Assembly: GCA_965204835.1 (NCBI GenBank)
Contig: OZ242017.1
Span: 1,736,001 to 1,800,000 of the forward strand
Source of the DNA: VXMT01 sp965204835
GTDB lineage: Bacteria > Chloroflexota > Dehalococcoidia > UBA2979
DNA length: 64,000 nucleotides
Reading direction: 5' to 3'
The stretch's first letter is position 1. Every line of letters begins with the position of its first letter. Position numbers and translations under genes: made by a program. Positions 16,667-28,600 of the stretch are shown piece by piece. The notes under the pieces were generated by a model, which saw nothing but the letters and a program-made list of their open reading frames with translations, did not search any database and was not told where the DNA came from.

Positions 16667-18478
16667 CTACTCCCGCAGCTTGAGCACCGCCATGAACGCC
16701 TCTTGCGGCACCTCGACCGAGCCGAGCATCTTCATCCGCTTCTTGCCCGCCTTCTGCCGCTCGAGGAGCTTGCGCTTGCGGGTCACGTCGCCGCCGTAAC
16801 ACTTCGCCAGCACGTTCTTGCGCATCGCCCGCACCGTCTCGCGCGCCACGATGCGGCCGCCGACGGCCGCCTGGATCGGGACGTCGAAGAGCTGACGCGG
16901 GATGAGCTCCTTGAGCGCGGTGCTCAACTGCCGCCCCTTCGCCGCCGCACCCTCGGACTGCACGATCGTCGAGAGCGCGTCAACGGGGTCGCCGTTGACG
17001 AGGATCTCGAGGCGCAGCACCTTCGTCGGCTCGTAGCCCTCGAACTGGTAGTCGAGCGAGGCGTAGCCCTGGGTGCGCGCCTTCAGCTGGTCGTAGAAGT
17101 CCACGACGATCTCCGAGAGCGGCGCGAGGAACTCGGCGAGCACGCGCGCCTCGCCCTCCTCGGCGCCCTGGTCGAGGTACTGGAGCTGCTGGTAGCGCCC
17201 TCGCCGCGAGGTGACGAGCTCCATGACCTGGCCGAGGTAGCGCGACGGCACGGTGATCGCCAGCCGCATCCACGGCTCGCGGACCTCGCTGATCTCGTTC
17301 GGGATGGGCAGCTCGGCCGGGCTGTCGACGACGATCTCCCGGCCGTCGGTGCGCGTCACCTCGTACTCGACCGACGGCGCGGTCGCGACGAGTTCGAGGC
17401 CGAACTCGCGCTCCAGGCGCTCCTGCACGATGTCCATGTGCAGCAGGCCGAGGAAGCCCGCGCGGAACCCGAAGCCGAGCGCCGCCGAGCTCTCCGGCTG
17501 CCAGACGAGCGCGGCGTCGTTGAGCGTGAGCCGTTCGAGGGCGTCTCGCAGCAGCTCGTAGTCGTTGGGGTCGGTGGGGTAGATGCCGGCGAAGACCATC
17601 GGCTTGGCGGGCCGGTAGCCGGGCAGCGGCTCGGCGGCGCCGTTGCGGTCCGAGGTCACCGTGTCGCCCACGCGGCTCTCGCCGACGCTCTTGAGCCCGG
17701 TCGCGAGGTAGCCGACCTGGCCGGCCGAGAGCCGCGGCGCGACCTCGAGGTCGGGGCGGAAGACGCCCACCTCGAGCGGCTCGAAGCGTGTGCCCTGCTG
17801 CACGAGCCGCAGCCGCTGGCCGCCGTCAACGGTGCCGTCGACGACGCGGACGTAGGCCATGACGCCCTTGTAAGAGTCGTACTTGGAGTCGAAGACGAGC
17901 GCGCGCAGCGGCGCGTCGGAGTCACCCGTCGGCGGCGGGATCCGCTCCACGACGGCGTCGAGGATCTCCTCGATGCCCTCCCCGCTCTTGGCGGAGGCGT
18001 ACAGGATCTGGTCCTCGGAGAAGCCGATCACGTCGACCAGTTCGCGGGCCACGCGCTCAGGCTCCGCGGCGGGCAGGTCGATCTTGTTGACCACCGGGAT
18101 GAGCTCGAGGTCCAGGTCGAGCGCCGCGTAGACGTTGGCGAGCGTCTGCGCCTGGATGCCCTGCGCCGCATCGACCACCAGCACGGCGCCCTCGCACGCG
18201 GCGAGCGCGCGGGAGACCTCGTAGGCGAAGTCGACGTGGCCGGGGGTATCGATCAGGTTGAGCTCGTAGTCGCGGCCGTCGGGGGCGCCGTACTCCATGC
18301 GCACCGCCTGGGCCTTGATGGTGATGCCCTTCTCGCGCTCCAGCTCCATGGAGTCGAGGAGCTGTTCGCGCATCTCGCGGCTGGTGACCGCGCCGGTGCG
18401 CTCCAGCATGCGGTCGGCAAGCGTCGACTTGCCGTGGTCGATGTGGGCGATGATCGAGAAGTTGCGGATGTGCTGCAC
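16667..18478 (-). CDS. lepA: Elongation factor 4, back-translocating ribosomal GTPase
   Basis: The 603-residue product has the GTPase motifs AHIDHGKST, REKGITIKAQ, DTPGHVDF and NKIDLP, and the LepA-specific C-terminus (AKCYGGDVTRKRKLLERQKAGKKRMK). Length equals the family norm when the GTG at 18476-18478 is used. A TACGAT lies exactly 6 bases before this GTG and no Shine-Dalgarno is seen, so the gene may be leaderless. An upstream extension of 32 residues, rich in G and R, is unlikely. Confidence 0.95.
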   Translation of the reverse strand: MQHIRNFSIIAHIDHGKSTLADRMLERTGAVTSREMREQLLDSMELEREKGITIKAQAVRMEYGAPDGRDYELNLIDTPGHVDFAYEVSRALAACEGAVLVVDAAQGIQAQTLANVYAALDLDLELIPVVNKIDLPAAEPERVARELVDVIGFSEDQILYASAKSGEGIEEILDAVVERIPPPTGDSDAPLRALVFDSKYDSYKGVMAYVRVVDGTVDGGQRLRLVQQGTRFEPLEVGVFRPDLEVAPRLSAGQVGYLATGLKSVGESRVGDTVTSDRNGAAEPLPGYRPAKPMVFAGIYPTDPNDYELLRDALERLTLNDAALVWQPESSAALGFGFRAGFLGLLHMDIVQERLEREFGLELVATAPSVEYEVTRTDGREIVVDSPAELPIPNEISEVREPWMRLAITVPSRYLGQVMELVTSRRGRYQQLQYLDQGAEEGEARVLAEFLAPLSEIVVDFYDQLKARTQGYASLDYQFEGYEPTKVLRLEILVNGDPVDALSTIVQSEGAAAKGRQLSTALKELIPRQLFDVPIQAAVGGRIVARETVRAMRKNVLAKCYGGDVTRKRKLLERQKAGKKRMKMLGSVEVPQEAFMAVLKLRE

Positions 18479-18574
18479 GGGATCATCGTAGCCGCGCGAT
18501 GCCCGCACGCGCACGCGGCCCCCGCCGCCCGGCCTGCCGCCGTGGTGCGGGACAGACAGCCCGCTGGACAGCAA

Positions 18575-18598
18575 CGAGGGCGGGTTGCCCCGCCCTCG
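18575..18598 (-). terminator. Likely terminator after the peptide-transporter ATPase genes
   Basis: A perfect 10-bp stem (CGAGGGCGGG at 18575-18584 with CCCGCCCTCG at 18589-18598) and a 4-base loop lies just beyond the 3' end of the ATPase genes. The T-tract is weak on both strands (TTGCTGT on the minus side), so its efficiency is uncertain. Confidence 0.5.
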
Positions 18599-18622
18599 TG
18601 GTGTTTCGCGCCCTTGCCGCCG

Positions 18623-19618
<996 letters not shown>

Positions 19619-19671
19619 CGCAGCCCCCTCGCCCCGCGTACTCGCGGGCCAGACTCGTCAGATGGTCTTCG

Positions 19672-20700
<1,029 letters not shown>

Positions 20701-20752
20701 TTGCGGCGGCCCTCCTGCGGCCGAGGAGACGGGACCCTGGGGCCCCTCGTGG

Positions 20753-20834
20753 TGGGGAAGAGGAGACTCGAACTCCTACGCCTTGCGGCACATGATCCTA
20801 AATCATGCTCGTCTACCAGTTCCGACACTTCCCC
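20753..20834 (-). tRNA. tRNA-Leu (anticodon UAG)
   Basis: The acceptor stem GGGGAAG pairs with CTTCCCC; the anticodon stem-loop is CATGA-TTTAGGA-TCATG, giving UAG. A long variable arm (TGCCGCAAGGCGT) and AGGAG-TTCGAGT-CTCCT T-arm are present. The CCA end is not encoded. Confidence 0.95.
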
Positions 20835-20854
20835 TCGGCGGCGTATGGCGCGGG

Positions 20855-20884
20855 ATTATAGACCATCGCGCCCGCGGGTACGAA
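20855..20884 (-). promoter_or_regulatory. Promoter of tRNA-Leu
   Basis: A consensus -10 TATAAT (20855-20860, minus strand) with a -35-like TTCGTA (20879-20884) at 18 bases. Transcription would begin about 12-15 bases before the tRNA 5' end. It is the only perfect -10 that I noted in the window. Confidence 0.65.
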
Positions 20885-20923
20885 AGCCCCTGACCCCTTC
20901 AGTCCCCGCCCCTTCGCTTCGTC

Positions 20924-20998
20924 TGGTGAGCCCCCAGGGATTCGAACCCTGAACCGGCTGATTAAGAGTCAGCTGCTCTGCCATTGAGCTAGAGGCCC
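20924..20998 (-). tRNA. tRNA-Lys (anticodon CUU)
   Basis: The acceptor stem GGGCCTC pairs with GGGGCTC (two G-U pairs), the anticodon arm is GCTGA-CTCTTAA-TCAGC giving CUU, and the T-arm is CAGGG-TTCGAAT-CCCTG. The terminal CCA is encoded. A possible -10 TATGTT lies only about 5 bases before the 5' end. Confidence 0.95.
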
Positions 20999-21109
20999 GC
21001 CCAAACATACCAGACCCTCGCCCACCGGGAACGCCGACCCCCCACGGACCGGGTTACGATCCGTCCCCGCTCGACAGCCGAGTGTGACGGCAGGCACACA
21101 CGCGGCGCG

Positions 21110-21139
21110 TTGACGCCTCGTTCGGGACGGCGCTACGCT
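21110..21139 (+). promoter_or_regulatory. Promoter of tRNA-Val
   Basis: -35 TTGACG (21110-21115) and -10 TACGCT (21134-21139) are 18 bases apart; the start would be near 21146, about 45 bases upstream of the tRNA. The remainder of the 21.0-21.19 kb spacer shows no gene. Confidence 0.6.
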
Positions 21140-21189
21140 CGATTCCCGGGTGGCGCGCCCCGTGCGGGGCCGCCGTCCGTGCCGGCTGC

Positions 21190-21266
21190 GGGCGGTTAGC
21201 TCAGATGGCTAGAGCGCTGCGTTGACATCGCAGAGGTCACTGGTTCGAATCCAGTATCGCCCACCA
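21190..21266 (+). tRNA. tRNA-Val (anticodon GAC)
   Basis: The acceptor GGGCGGT pairs with ATCGCCC, the anticodon arm is CTGCG-TTGACAT-CGCAG giving GAC, and the T-arm is CACTGG-TTCGAATCCAG-type. The CCA end is encoded at 21264-21266. Confidence 0.95.
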
Positions 21267-21374
21267 CTTCCGGCCATCGCGCGCCGTACTGCTCGAGGTG
21301 CCTGCCCGGTGGAGACGCGGTGCGCCGCCTCGGTTGCCCACGGCGTCGACTGGAGCAACCCCTGTGCTACGGCC

Positions 21375-21776
21375 TTGCGGTCGGCTCGCTTCCGAGCGAT
21401 TCTGGCGCTGGCGGCCCTCGCCGCGACCGCGCTTGCCGCCTGCGACGGAGATCCCGGCAGCCCGGCCGTTCCATCACCCTTGACCCCTTCTCCCGAAGCT
21501 GCGGCGCTCGACCCCAGCCCCGTGCCATCCCCGCAGCCCACTCCATCGGCCGCAACAAGCGCCGCACGGGGCCAGGATCGGACCGAAACGCCATCCCCCG
21601 CACCGGCCGCTGCCCCACGAGGCACCGAGTCCGCGGCAGTGCCCGCCGCACCGAGTCCAACTCCGACCACCGTCCCGACCGCGACCCCAGCGTTCGACGC
21701 GCCCGACGGTGTCTACACGGCGATCAGATGTGCCCGCCCGCCGCGTTCACCGCCCGCACCCGATAGGTCACGGTGA
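21375..21776 (+). CDS. Short lipoprotein with Pro/Ser/Thr-rich linker, apparently truncated
   Basis: From the TTG at 21375 the frame gives a textbook lipoprotein signal (RSARFRAILALAALAATALAAC, lipobox at the last residues, broken here as AILALAALAA + TALAAC), then about 90 residues of P/S/T/A-rich linker ending PTATPAFDAPDGVYTAI. The linker should lead to a folded domain, but the frame turns into low-complexity sequence and stops within 15 residues. The change falls at about 21722, where an FN3-like fragment begins on the opposite strand. The start codon is uncertain (a GTG at 21306 is an alternative). Confidence 0.4.
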   Translation: MRSARFRAILALAALAATALAACDGDPGSPAVPSPLTPSPEAAALDPSPVPSPQPTPSAATSAARGQDRTETPSPAPAAAPRGTESAAVPAAPSPTPTTVPTATPAFDAPDGVYTAIRCARPPRSPPAPDRSR

Positions 21777-21815
21777 TGTCGCAGGCCATGTCCATACACC
21801 GGTCCACACGCGCCG
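21723..21815 (-). pseudogene. Relic of a fibronectin type III domain
   Basis: On the minus strand, 31 codons between a stop and the junction read with an FN3 C-terminal strand pattern, DITVTYRVRAVNAAGTSD. No start or longer frame is attached. It is probably debris of an FN3 protein like the one encoded just upstream on this strand, abutting the truncated lipoprotein tail-to-tail. The rest of 21.8-22.03 kb shows no gene. Confidence 0.4.
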
Positions 21816-22029
21816 CCTGTCACCGTTTGGGTGACGCGACGGATTGCGACGGCGCGTCATCGCGCCGTCGACAGGGAGGGGCCGGCTGTCACGGCGCGAC
21901 GCGCCCGCCCGTCGCGAGCGTCTGCGGGCGGACGCGAGGACCGACGGCACCCGCCGCGCGCTCATGCTGGCGCCGGGGCGGGCTCCTTCGCGCCCCTCCC
22001 CGGCGTGCAGCCCCCGATTGAGGCCCCCG

Positions 22030-22578
22030 CTAGAAGGAGTCGCAGTACGCCTTCGAGAAGTAGTTCTCGCAGTGGATGACCCCGAGCGGCCGCTCGTAGG
22101 AATCCGGCTGGGCTTCCGCTCCGGACAGGGTGATGGCGGCGTGCACCCGCTCGCCCTTGCCGCCCGCGTTGCGGGCGCGCACCCAGACCTTGTAGGTCGC
22201 GCCGGGCTCGAGGTTGTCGAACGTCACCGACGTGTTCTTCGCCCTGGGCGTCTTCGTCCGGCCGCTGCCGATCTCGCCGCCCTCGGGGCGCAGGTGCACG
22301 ATGTAGCGTGACGGCGCGCCGCCGCTGTGCGGGGCCTGCCACTGCACCGTGACGCTGTCCGCACTGGACGAGAGCGTCAGGCCGGTCACGGGCCCGGGGA
22401 CCCCGGTCGCCTGCTCCCCGCCCTGCGCGAGGGCGGCCGGTGCGTCGTGCGCGAAGAAGACCACCATCACGGCGAGTGCGAGGCCCAGCAGAAGGGAGCG
22501 GGGCGGGCCCGCGCCCGCGCCGCTGGCAGCGGGCGGTAGCCGGCGTCTGGACGCCGGGTTCTGGTCGTTCGATGTCAT
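22030..22578 (-). CDS. Secreted or membrane-anchored single-FN3-domain protein
   Basis: A 182-residue product. A basic N-terminus leads into the hydrophobic segment SLLLGLALAVMVVFF (about residues 28-42) and an AQG region that could be a signal-peptidase site. Residues about 60-155 form one fibronectin type III domain: GPVTGLTLSSSADSVTVQW, RYIVHLRPEG, NLEPGATYKVWVRARNAGG. The tail has two cysteines (IHCENYFSKAYCDSF). It sits 109 bases downstream of the giant Calx-beta gene, which has a related surface architecture, so both may work on the cell exterior. Confidence 0.7.
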   Translation of the reverse strand: MTSNDQNPASRRRLPPAASGAGAGPPRSLLLGLALAVMVVFFAHDAPAALAQGGEQATGVPGPVTGLTLSSSADSVTVQWQAPHSGGAPSRYIVHLRPEGGEIGSGRTKTPRAKNTSVTFDNLEPGATYKVWVRARNAGGKGERVHAAITLSGAEAQPDSYERPLGVIHCENYFSKAYCDSF

Positions 22579-22687
22579 CGAGTCACGCTCCTGTCTCCGG
22601 CTCTCGTGCCGGCGCGCTCTCGTCTCCCGTCTCTGCCGTCGTGGCTCGCGCCCCCGCCTGCGCGTCCCACGACGCTCCTCCGTCCCC

Positions 22688-25600
22688 TCAGTTGCCCCCG
22701 GCCGAGGCGTCCGGCGGCGCGTCGCTGCGGACGACGAGCGGGGTAAGCGCGGGCAGGCCGTCCGCGAACAGCTCGGCGAAGGGGCGGTTCACGAAGTCCG
22801 GCGCGCCGGGGATGTACGCGACCCACTCGCCCGCGTGGAGCGCCCAGGCGGCGGACAGGGCGTGTTCGCGCGCGCATTCCGCCAGCGCCTCCACGCCGCC
22901 GCCCTCATGGAGCACGAGGCTGAAGCCCTCGGCGACCTCGCCCCGGAGGCAGCCGGGCCAGTCCGCGGGCGGGTCGAGCGCGCCCACCGGGTCCTCGCTA
23001 GCCGGCCCCTTGCTCGCGGCGACGAGCGGCGTGAGCGCGGGCACGCCGTCCGGGTAGCGCTCGGCGAAGGCCGCGTTGACGAAGTCCGGCGCGTCCAGGA
23101 TGTAGGCGAGGTAGCGGCCCTCGTGGAGCGCGTAAAGCGCCGTGACGCGCCGGCTCTGCGCGCAGTCGGCCAGCTCATCCACTGTCCCACCCTCGTAGAC
23201 GAGCAGGCTAAAGCCCGCCGCCACCGCGCCCTTCAGGCAGTGCGCCCAGGGCTCGCGCTGCGGCTGCGGTTGCGGCGCGCCCAGCACGACGCGGTAGACG
23301 CGCACGCGGCTGCCGTCCTGCGACGTCACGGTCACGGTCAGCGCCTCGAGGTCCTCGAGGGCGACCTGGTGGCCGGCGCGGTCGGGATCGGCGTCGGGCG
23401 GGTCGATCACCACCGTCGTACGGGGCTGCGCCGCCTCGGCGGTCACGACCGTCACGGTGACGCCTTCGGCTGCGGCGCCCTCGTACTCCGTGCGGGCCGG
23501 GGAGAACTCGCCGAAGTCGACGCCCTCGAGGCTGAGCGAGGCGAGGCGCGCGTCGATCGCGTCGGGCATGTTGTAGCTGTAGACCTTGCCGTCGAGCTCG
23601 TCGGCCACGTACATGAACTCGCCGTCGGACCAGATGCCGCGCGGGCTGTTGTTGCCGACGCGCCCGGGCTCCTCGAACTCCTCCTCGCGCACGCGCTCCA
23701 GCGGCACGGGCTCCTCGGGGCCCGCCTGCAGGGCAAGCACCTCGCCCGGCTCGTCGCCGCCCTCGAGCGTCGTGCGCCGGGCGGCGCTCGCCTGCGTGGC
23801 CTGCACCGTGCCGGGCTCCGTCGCGTCCGGCTCGCCGTCCGGCGGGCGCGCGGGCAGGCGGTAGGCGAAGAGCTGCTTCGCGCCGTGGTCGGAGACCCAG
23901 ATCGTCACGCCGTCCGACCACACCCCGCGGGGGTCGCCGTTGGCGGGGTCGAGGGCGTACTCGCCCAGCAGCGCGCCCGTCGCCAGGTCGTAGGCGAAGA
24001 GCGTGTTCTTGCCCGCGTCCAGCACCCACGCGACGCCCTCACCGATCCACAGGCCGCGCGCGTCGCGGTTGCGGGCGGCGAGCTCGACGTCGCGCGCGGC
24101 CAGGCGCTCGCCCGAGACGGTGTCGTAGGCGAAGAGCCGGTCCTGGCCGCTGTCGGAGACCCACGCGACCTCGTCCGCGATGGCGATGCCGCGCGGCGCG
24201 CGGTTGCGCTCGTCGAGGCCGAACTCGCGCCGGGCGTTGCGCTCCTTCGTCTCGAGGTCGTAGACGTAGACGGCGTCGTTCGCGCCCGTGCCGTTCTGCA
24301 GCAGCCACACGGTCGAGCCCTGGCCCTGCATGCCCGCGGGCCGGTCGTGGGCGGGGGCGAGCGCCTCGATGTCTCGCTCCACGGTCCACTCGAAGTCCAC
24401 CTCGCTGGGCGAGGGGCCGCCGCCACCCGGCGGACCGCCGCCGATGGGAGCGCCGCCGCCCGTGGGGCCACCGCCCGTGGGGCCGCCGCCCGTGGGGCCA
24501 CCGCCCGTGGGGCCACCGCCCGTGGGGCCACCGCCCGTGGGGCCACCGCCCGTGGGGCCGCCGCCCGTCGGCCTGCCGCCGCCCGTCGGCCTGCCGCCGC
24601 CCGTGGAGCCGCCACTATCCGTGATGGTCACCGTCGCCAGGGACCCCTCGGCATGGCGCGCGTAGGAGTCGCCGAGGTCGTTGGCGGGGTCGTCCGCGGC
24701 CGCGATGCGCAGCCTCACCGTCTCGCCCGCCTCAACGGAGGAGTCGGCCGTGATCCTGATCGCGAGGGTCTTCGTCGTGCTGTCCGAGGGGCCGAAGGTC
24801 ACCGACGGGTTCGCGATGCTGTAGTCGGCGCCCGTCGCGGTGCCGCCGGGGAGGACCTCGATCTCGAAGGTCGTCTCCTCCTGCGGCAGGTGGCTGACCG
24901 TGACGGGCAGGTTGAAGATCCCGCCCACGACATCCTCGGCCACGCTGACCTCGTAGGCGACGGCCGAGCTGGCGAGGTTCCCGAAGGCGATCGCCGCGGC
25001 CGGCGCGTCGGCGTCAGTGATGGTCACCGTTGCACTGTCCGCGCCCGCGGATGCCGCCGACCAGCCGGAGGCGCTGATGGTGACCGTGAAGGTCTCCTCG
25101 TCCTCGACCAGGTCGTCGGCGGCGGTGGGCACGATCAGCGTCGCCGTCCACGATCCTTCCGTCACCGTGAGCGACTCCGGAGTCGCGCCCGCGTCGTCTG
25201 CGGTGGCCGCGCCGCCCGAGTAGTCGTAGGCGACGTCCAGGGTCAGCCCACCCGTCGGCGCCGGCTCTCCCAGCGTCACGGCCAGCTCGACGCTCTCGCC
25301 CTCGGCGACCGTCGCCGAGGCGATGGCGAGCGTCTTCGCCGGCGTGTTCACCGCCACGGCCACCGAGGCGATGCCCAGGCCGTTGTACATGGTGTCGGAG
25401 CTGACGGCCGCGTGCGTGACCGTCGAGCTCCCGGCCGCCACGCCCGTGACCGTGACCTGCTGCGTGTCGCTCCAGTTGCCCGGGGTGAAGATCAGCGAGG
25501 GGGGATCCACCGTCGCGCTGGCGGTGGATCCGCTGGTGGGTGTGATCGTGACGTTGGCCGTGGGCGGGCTGTCGAGTCTGACCGTGTAGGCGCCCATCGT

Positions 25601-28600
25601 GCCCGCCGGCAGCGAGAGCGAGGAGCGGCTGACCGTCACGCCGGGCGAGTCCTCATCGGCGATCGTCAGCGTCACGCCCTGGACGGGATACACCGCGATG
25701 TTGGAGCGCGCCCTGCCGGTGAAGACGACAGACTCGTCCGTCTCGCTGATCCGATCGTTGACGATGGTGAGCCTTGTGGTGGCCGTGGTGGCGCCGGGCG
25801 GGATCGTCAGGGACGTCCTGGAGAGCGTGTAGTCGCCCGGGTCCGCGGCGCTCCCCTGGGTTGTCAGCGTGACCGTGACCCCGCCCGGAGGAGCGGGCCG
25901 GTCGAGGGTCGCCGTCACCGTGGCCGAGCCTCCGTCCTCGGCGATCGAGTCGTCGCTCGCGCTGGTGGTGAGCCTCACCTCGGTTGCCGAGTCGTCGTCG
26001 ACGATCGTGAGCGTCGCCAGGGAGCCGAGGGCATGCCGCGCGAAGTGGTCGCCGAGGTCATTCGCCGGGTTATCCGCCGGCGCGATGCGCAGCCGCACCT
26101 CCTCGTTGCCCTCGGCGGCCGAGTCGTTCCTGATGTTGATCGTCACGTTCTTCGTCATCGTGGCGTCCGAGGGGCCGAAGGTGACGGACTTCGGGGAGAT
26201 GGTGTAGTCGGCGCCCTCGGTGGCCCGGCCGGCGCCCGCGGTCAGGGTCTGGATGGGGAAGGTCGTGTTCGACTGTGGCAGGTGGCTGACCGTGACGGGG
26301 ACGCTGAAGGTCCTGGTCACGGTGTTCTCGACGACGGAGTAGTCGGTCTGCGAGGAGGTGGACGCGGCGTTGTTGCCGAAGGCGATCCTCGCGTTCTCCG
26401 CGTCGTCGTCGGTGATGGTCACCGTCGCGCGGTCCGAGCCGGCGGCGACCGGGCTCCAGTCCGAGGCGCTGATGGTCACGGTGAAGGTCTCCGGGCCCTC
26501 GACGAGATCGTCGGCGGCGATGGGCACGCTCAGCGTGGCCGTCCGCGACCCCTCCATCACCGTGAACGTCTCCGGCGTCGTGCCGGTGTCGGCCGTGCTG
26601 GCCGGGCTGCCTGAGTAGTTGTAGGCGAGGTCCAGGGTCAGCCCGCCGGTGGGCGCGGCCTCGCCCAGCTTCACCTCGAGCTCGGCCGTCCCGCCCTCCT
26701 CGACGGTGGCGGAGGCGATGGCGAAGTTCTTGCCCGCAGGGGCGACGGTGACGGCGACCGAGTTGATGGCGAGGCCGTCGAACATGGAGTCCGCGCTGCG
26801 GGCCTCATGGCTGATCGTCGTCATTCCCTCGCCCTGGTCCACGCCGGTCACCCGGACCGTCTGCGGCCGGCTCCAGTTCAGCGTCGTGAAGGTCAGCGGA
26901 CCGGACACGGTCGCCTTGTCGGTGTCACCGCTAACGGGGGTGATCGTGACGCTGGCGGTGGGCCGCGTGTTGAGCCGCACCTGGTAGGTCGCGACGCCGC
27001 CCTCGACGACCCTGAGGGAGGACGGGACCATCACCCCCGCCTCGTCGTCGTCGGTGATCGTGATGGTGGCGGTCTCGACCGCGTACCCGGGCGACGTGGC
27101 CGCCGTCAGCACCAGATCCTCGGCCGCCTCGCCGGTCGGGTCGTCCACGAGGGTGAGGCGCATCCTCTCGAAGTTGGCGCCACTCTGGATCGTGAAGGGC
27201 GAGGGAATCCGGTACTCGTTGCCTGCCGCTGTCGTGCCCTCCGCGGCCAGGAGCGTCACCCTCACCCCATCGGAGCCGGCAAACGCGCCGCCGGCCAGGC
27301 TGGCGTAGACGATCACCGGGCCGCCACCTTCGGCGACGGTCTTCGACGATACCGAGCTCTCGGCTTCGGTCAGCCGCAGCAGCACTCTCAGCGTCGCGGT
27401 CGAATCGGGGTCGGTGACCAGCACCGACGCGCGGCCGCCCCGGTCGTCGCGGTCGTAGTAGTCGCCGAGGTCGTCGACCGTGTTGTCCGCGGCGACCAGC
27501 TGCAGGTTGATCGTCTCGTTGCCCTCGCGGAGGTCGTCCGCGGTGAGGGTGATGGCGACGTTCTGCGTGTGGCTGCCTGAAGGCTGGTAGGTGACGGACT
27601 TGGTGGTGATGCTGTAGTCCGTCGTCTCCGTCGCCAGGCCGGAGAGGACCCGGACACCGATGGTGGTCGAGGACTCCGGCAGGTGGCTCATGGTGACGGG
27701 CACGTTGAACGTCGTGTCCCCGCTCCCGGGTTCGGCGGCCGTACTCCGGTAGGTCACGGTCCGGTCCGAGTTGTCGCCGAAGGCGATCTTCGCCACGGCC
27801 GCGTCGTCGTCGGTGATGGTGACGAGGGACTGGGCGCCATTGGTGTCGCGCCGGTAATGGTCGCCGAGGTCGTCGCTCTCCGTGTCGGCGGCGACGATCC
27901 GTAGCGCGATGTCCTGGGCGCCCTCAACAAGGTCGTCGTTGATGAGGGTGATCGTGAGGTCCTGCTTCATCGCGCTGGACGGGCCGAAGGTCACGTCCTT
28001 CGCGGTGATGGCGTAGTCGGTGTTCTCCGTCGCGGTGCCGGCCGGCAGCACCTCCACCGTGAAGACGGTGGATGATTCCGGCAGGTGGTTGATGGTGACG
28101 GGCACCGTGAGCGTCCCGTCCTCGACGTCCTCGGCCACCGTGGGCGTGTGGCTCGACGTTGCCAGCGCGCTGTCGCCGAAGGCGATCCTCGCCGACCGCT
28201 GCTCGTCGTCCTCGATGGTGACGGTCGCGAGGGATCCGTTCATGTCGCGCGTGTAGTAGCCGCCGAGGTAGTCCGCGGTCCCGCCAGCCTCCACGATGCG
28301 CAGCGCGATCGTCTGATCCTCCTCGACCAACGCGTCGTTGGTGAACGTGATGGTGACGTACTGCGTCGTGGCGCCCGGACTCACGAACGTCACGGACTTG
28401 GTTCCGATGGTGTAGTCCGTGCCTTCCGTCGCCTGGTTGTCGCCGGTCGCCCGCACCTCGATGTTGAAGGTCGTCGATTCGGACGGCAGGTGGCTTACCG
28501 TGACGGGGACGCTGTACGACATGCCCCCGATGTCCTCGCGCACGGTGCGGGTGAACTCCGCCATCGAGCCCGCGCTGTTGCCGAAGGCGACCTCCGCCGC

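Noticed and set aside
24456..24610. Tandem repeats considered as a CRISPR array
   Set aside because: Units are contiguous 15-mers without spacers and encode a Gly-rich linker in frame.
22349..26614. Very long open frame on the plus strand opposite the Calx-beta gene
   Set aside because: The encoded sequence is Arg/Val/Gly/Asp-rich noise that mirrors the repeat structure of the minus-strand gene; high GC leaves few stop codons in antisense frames.
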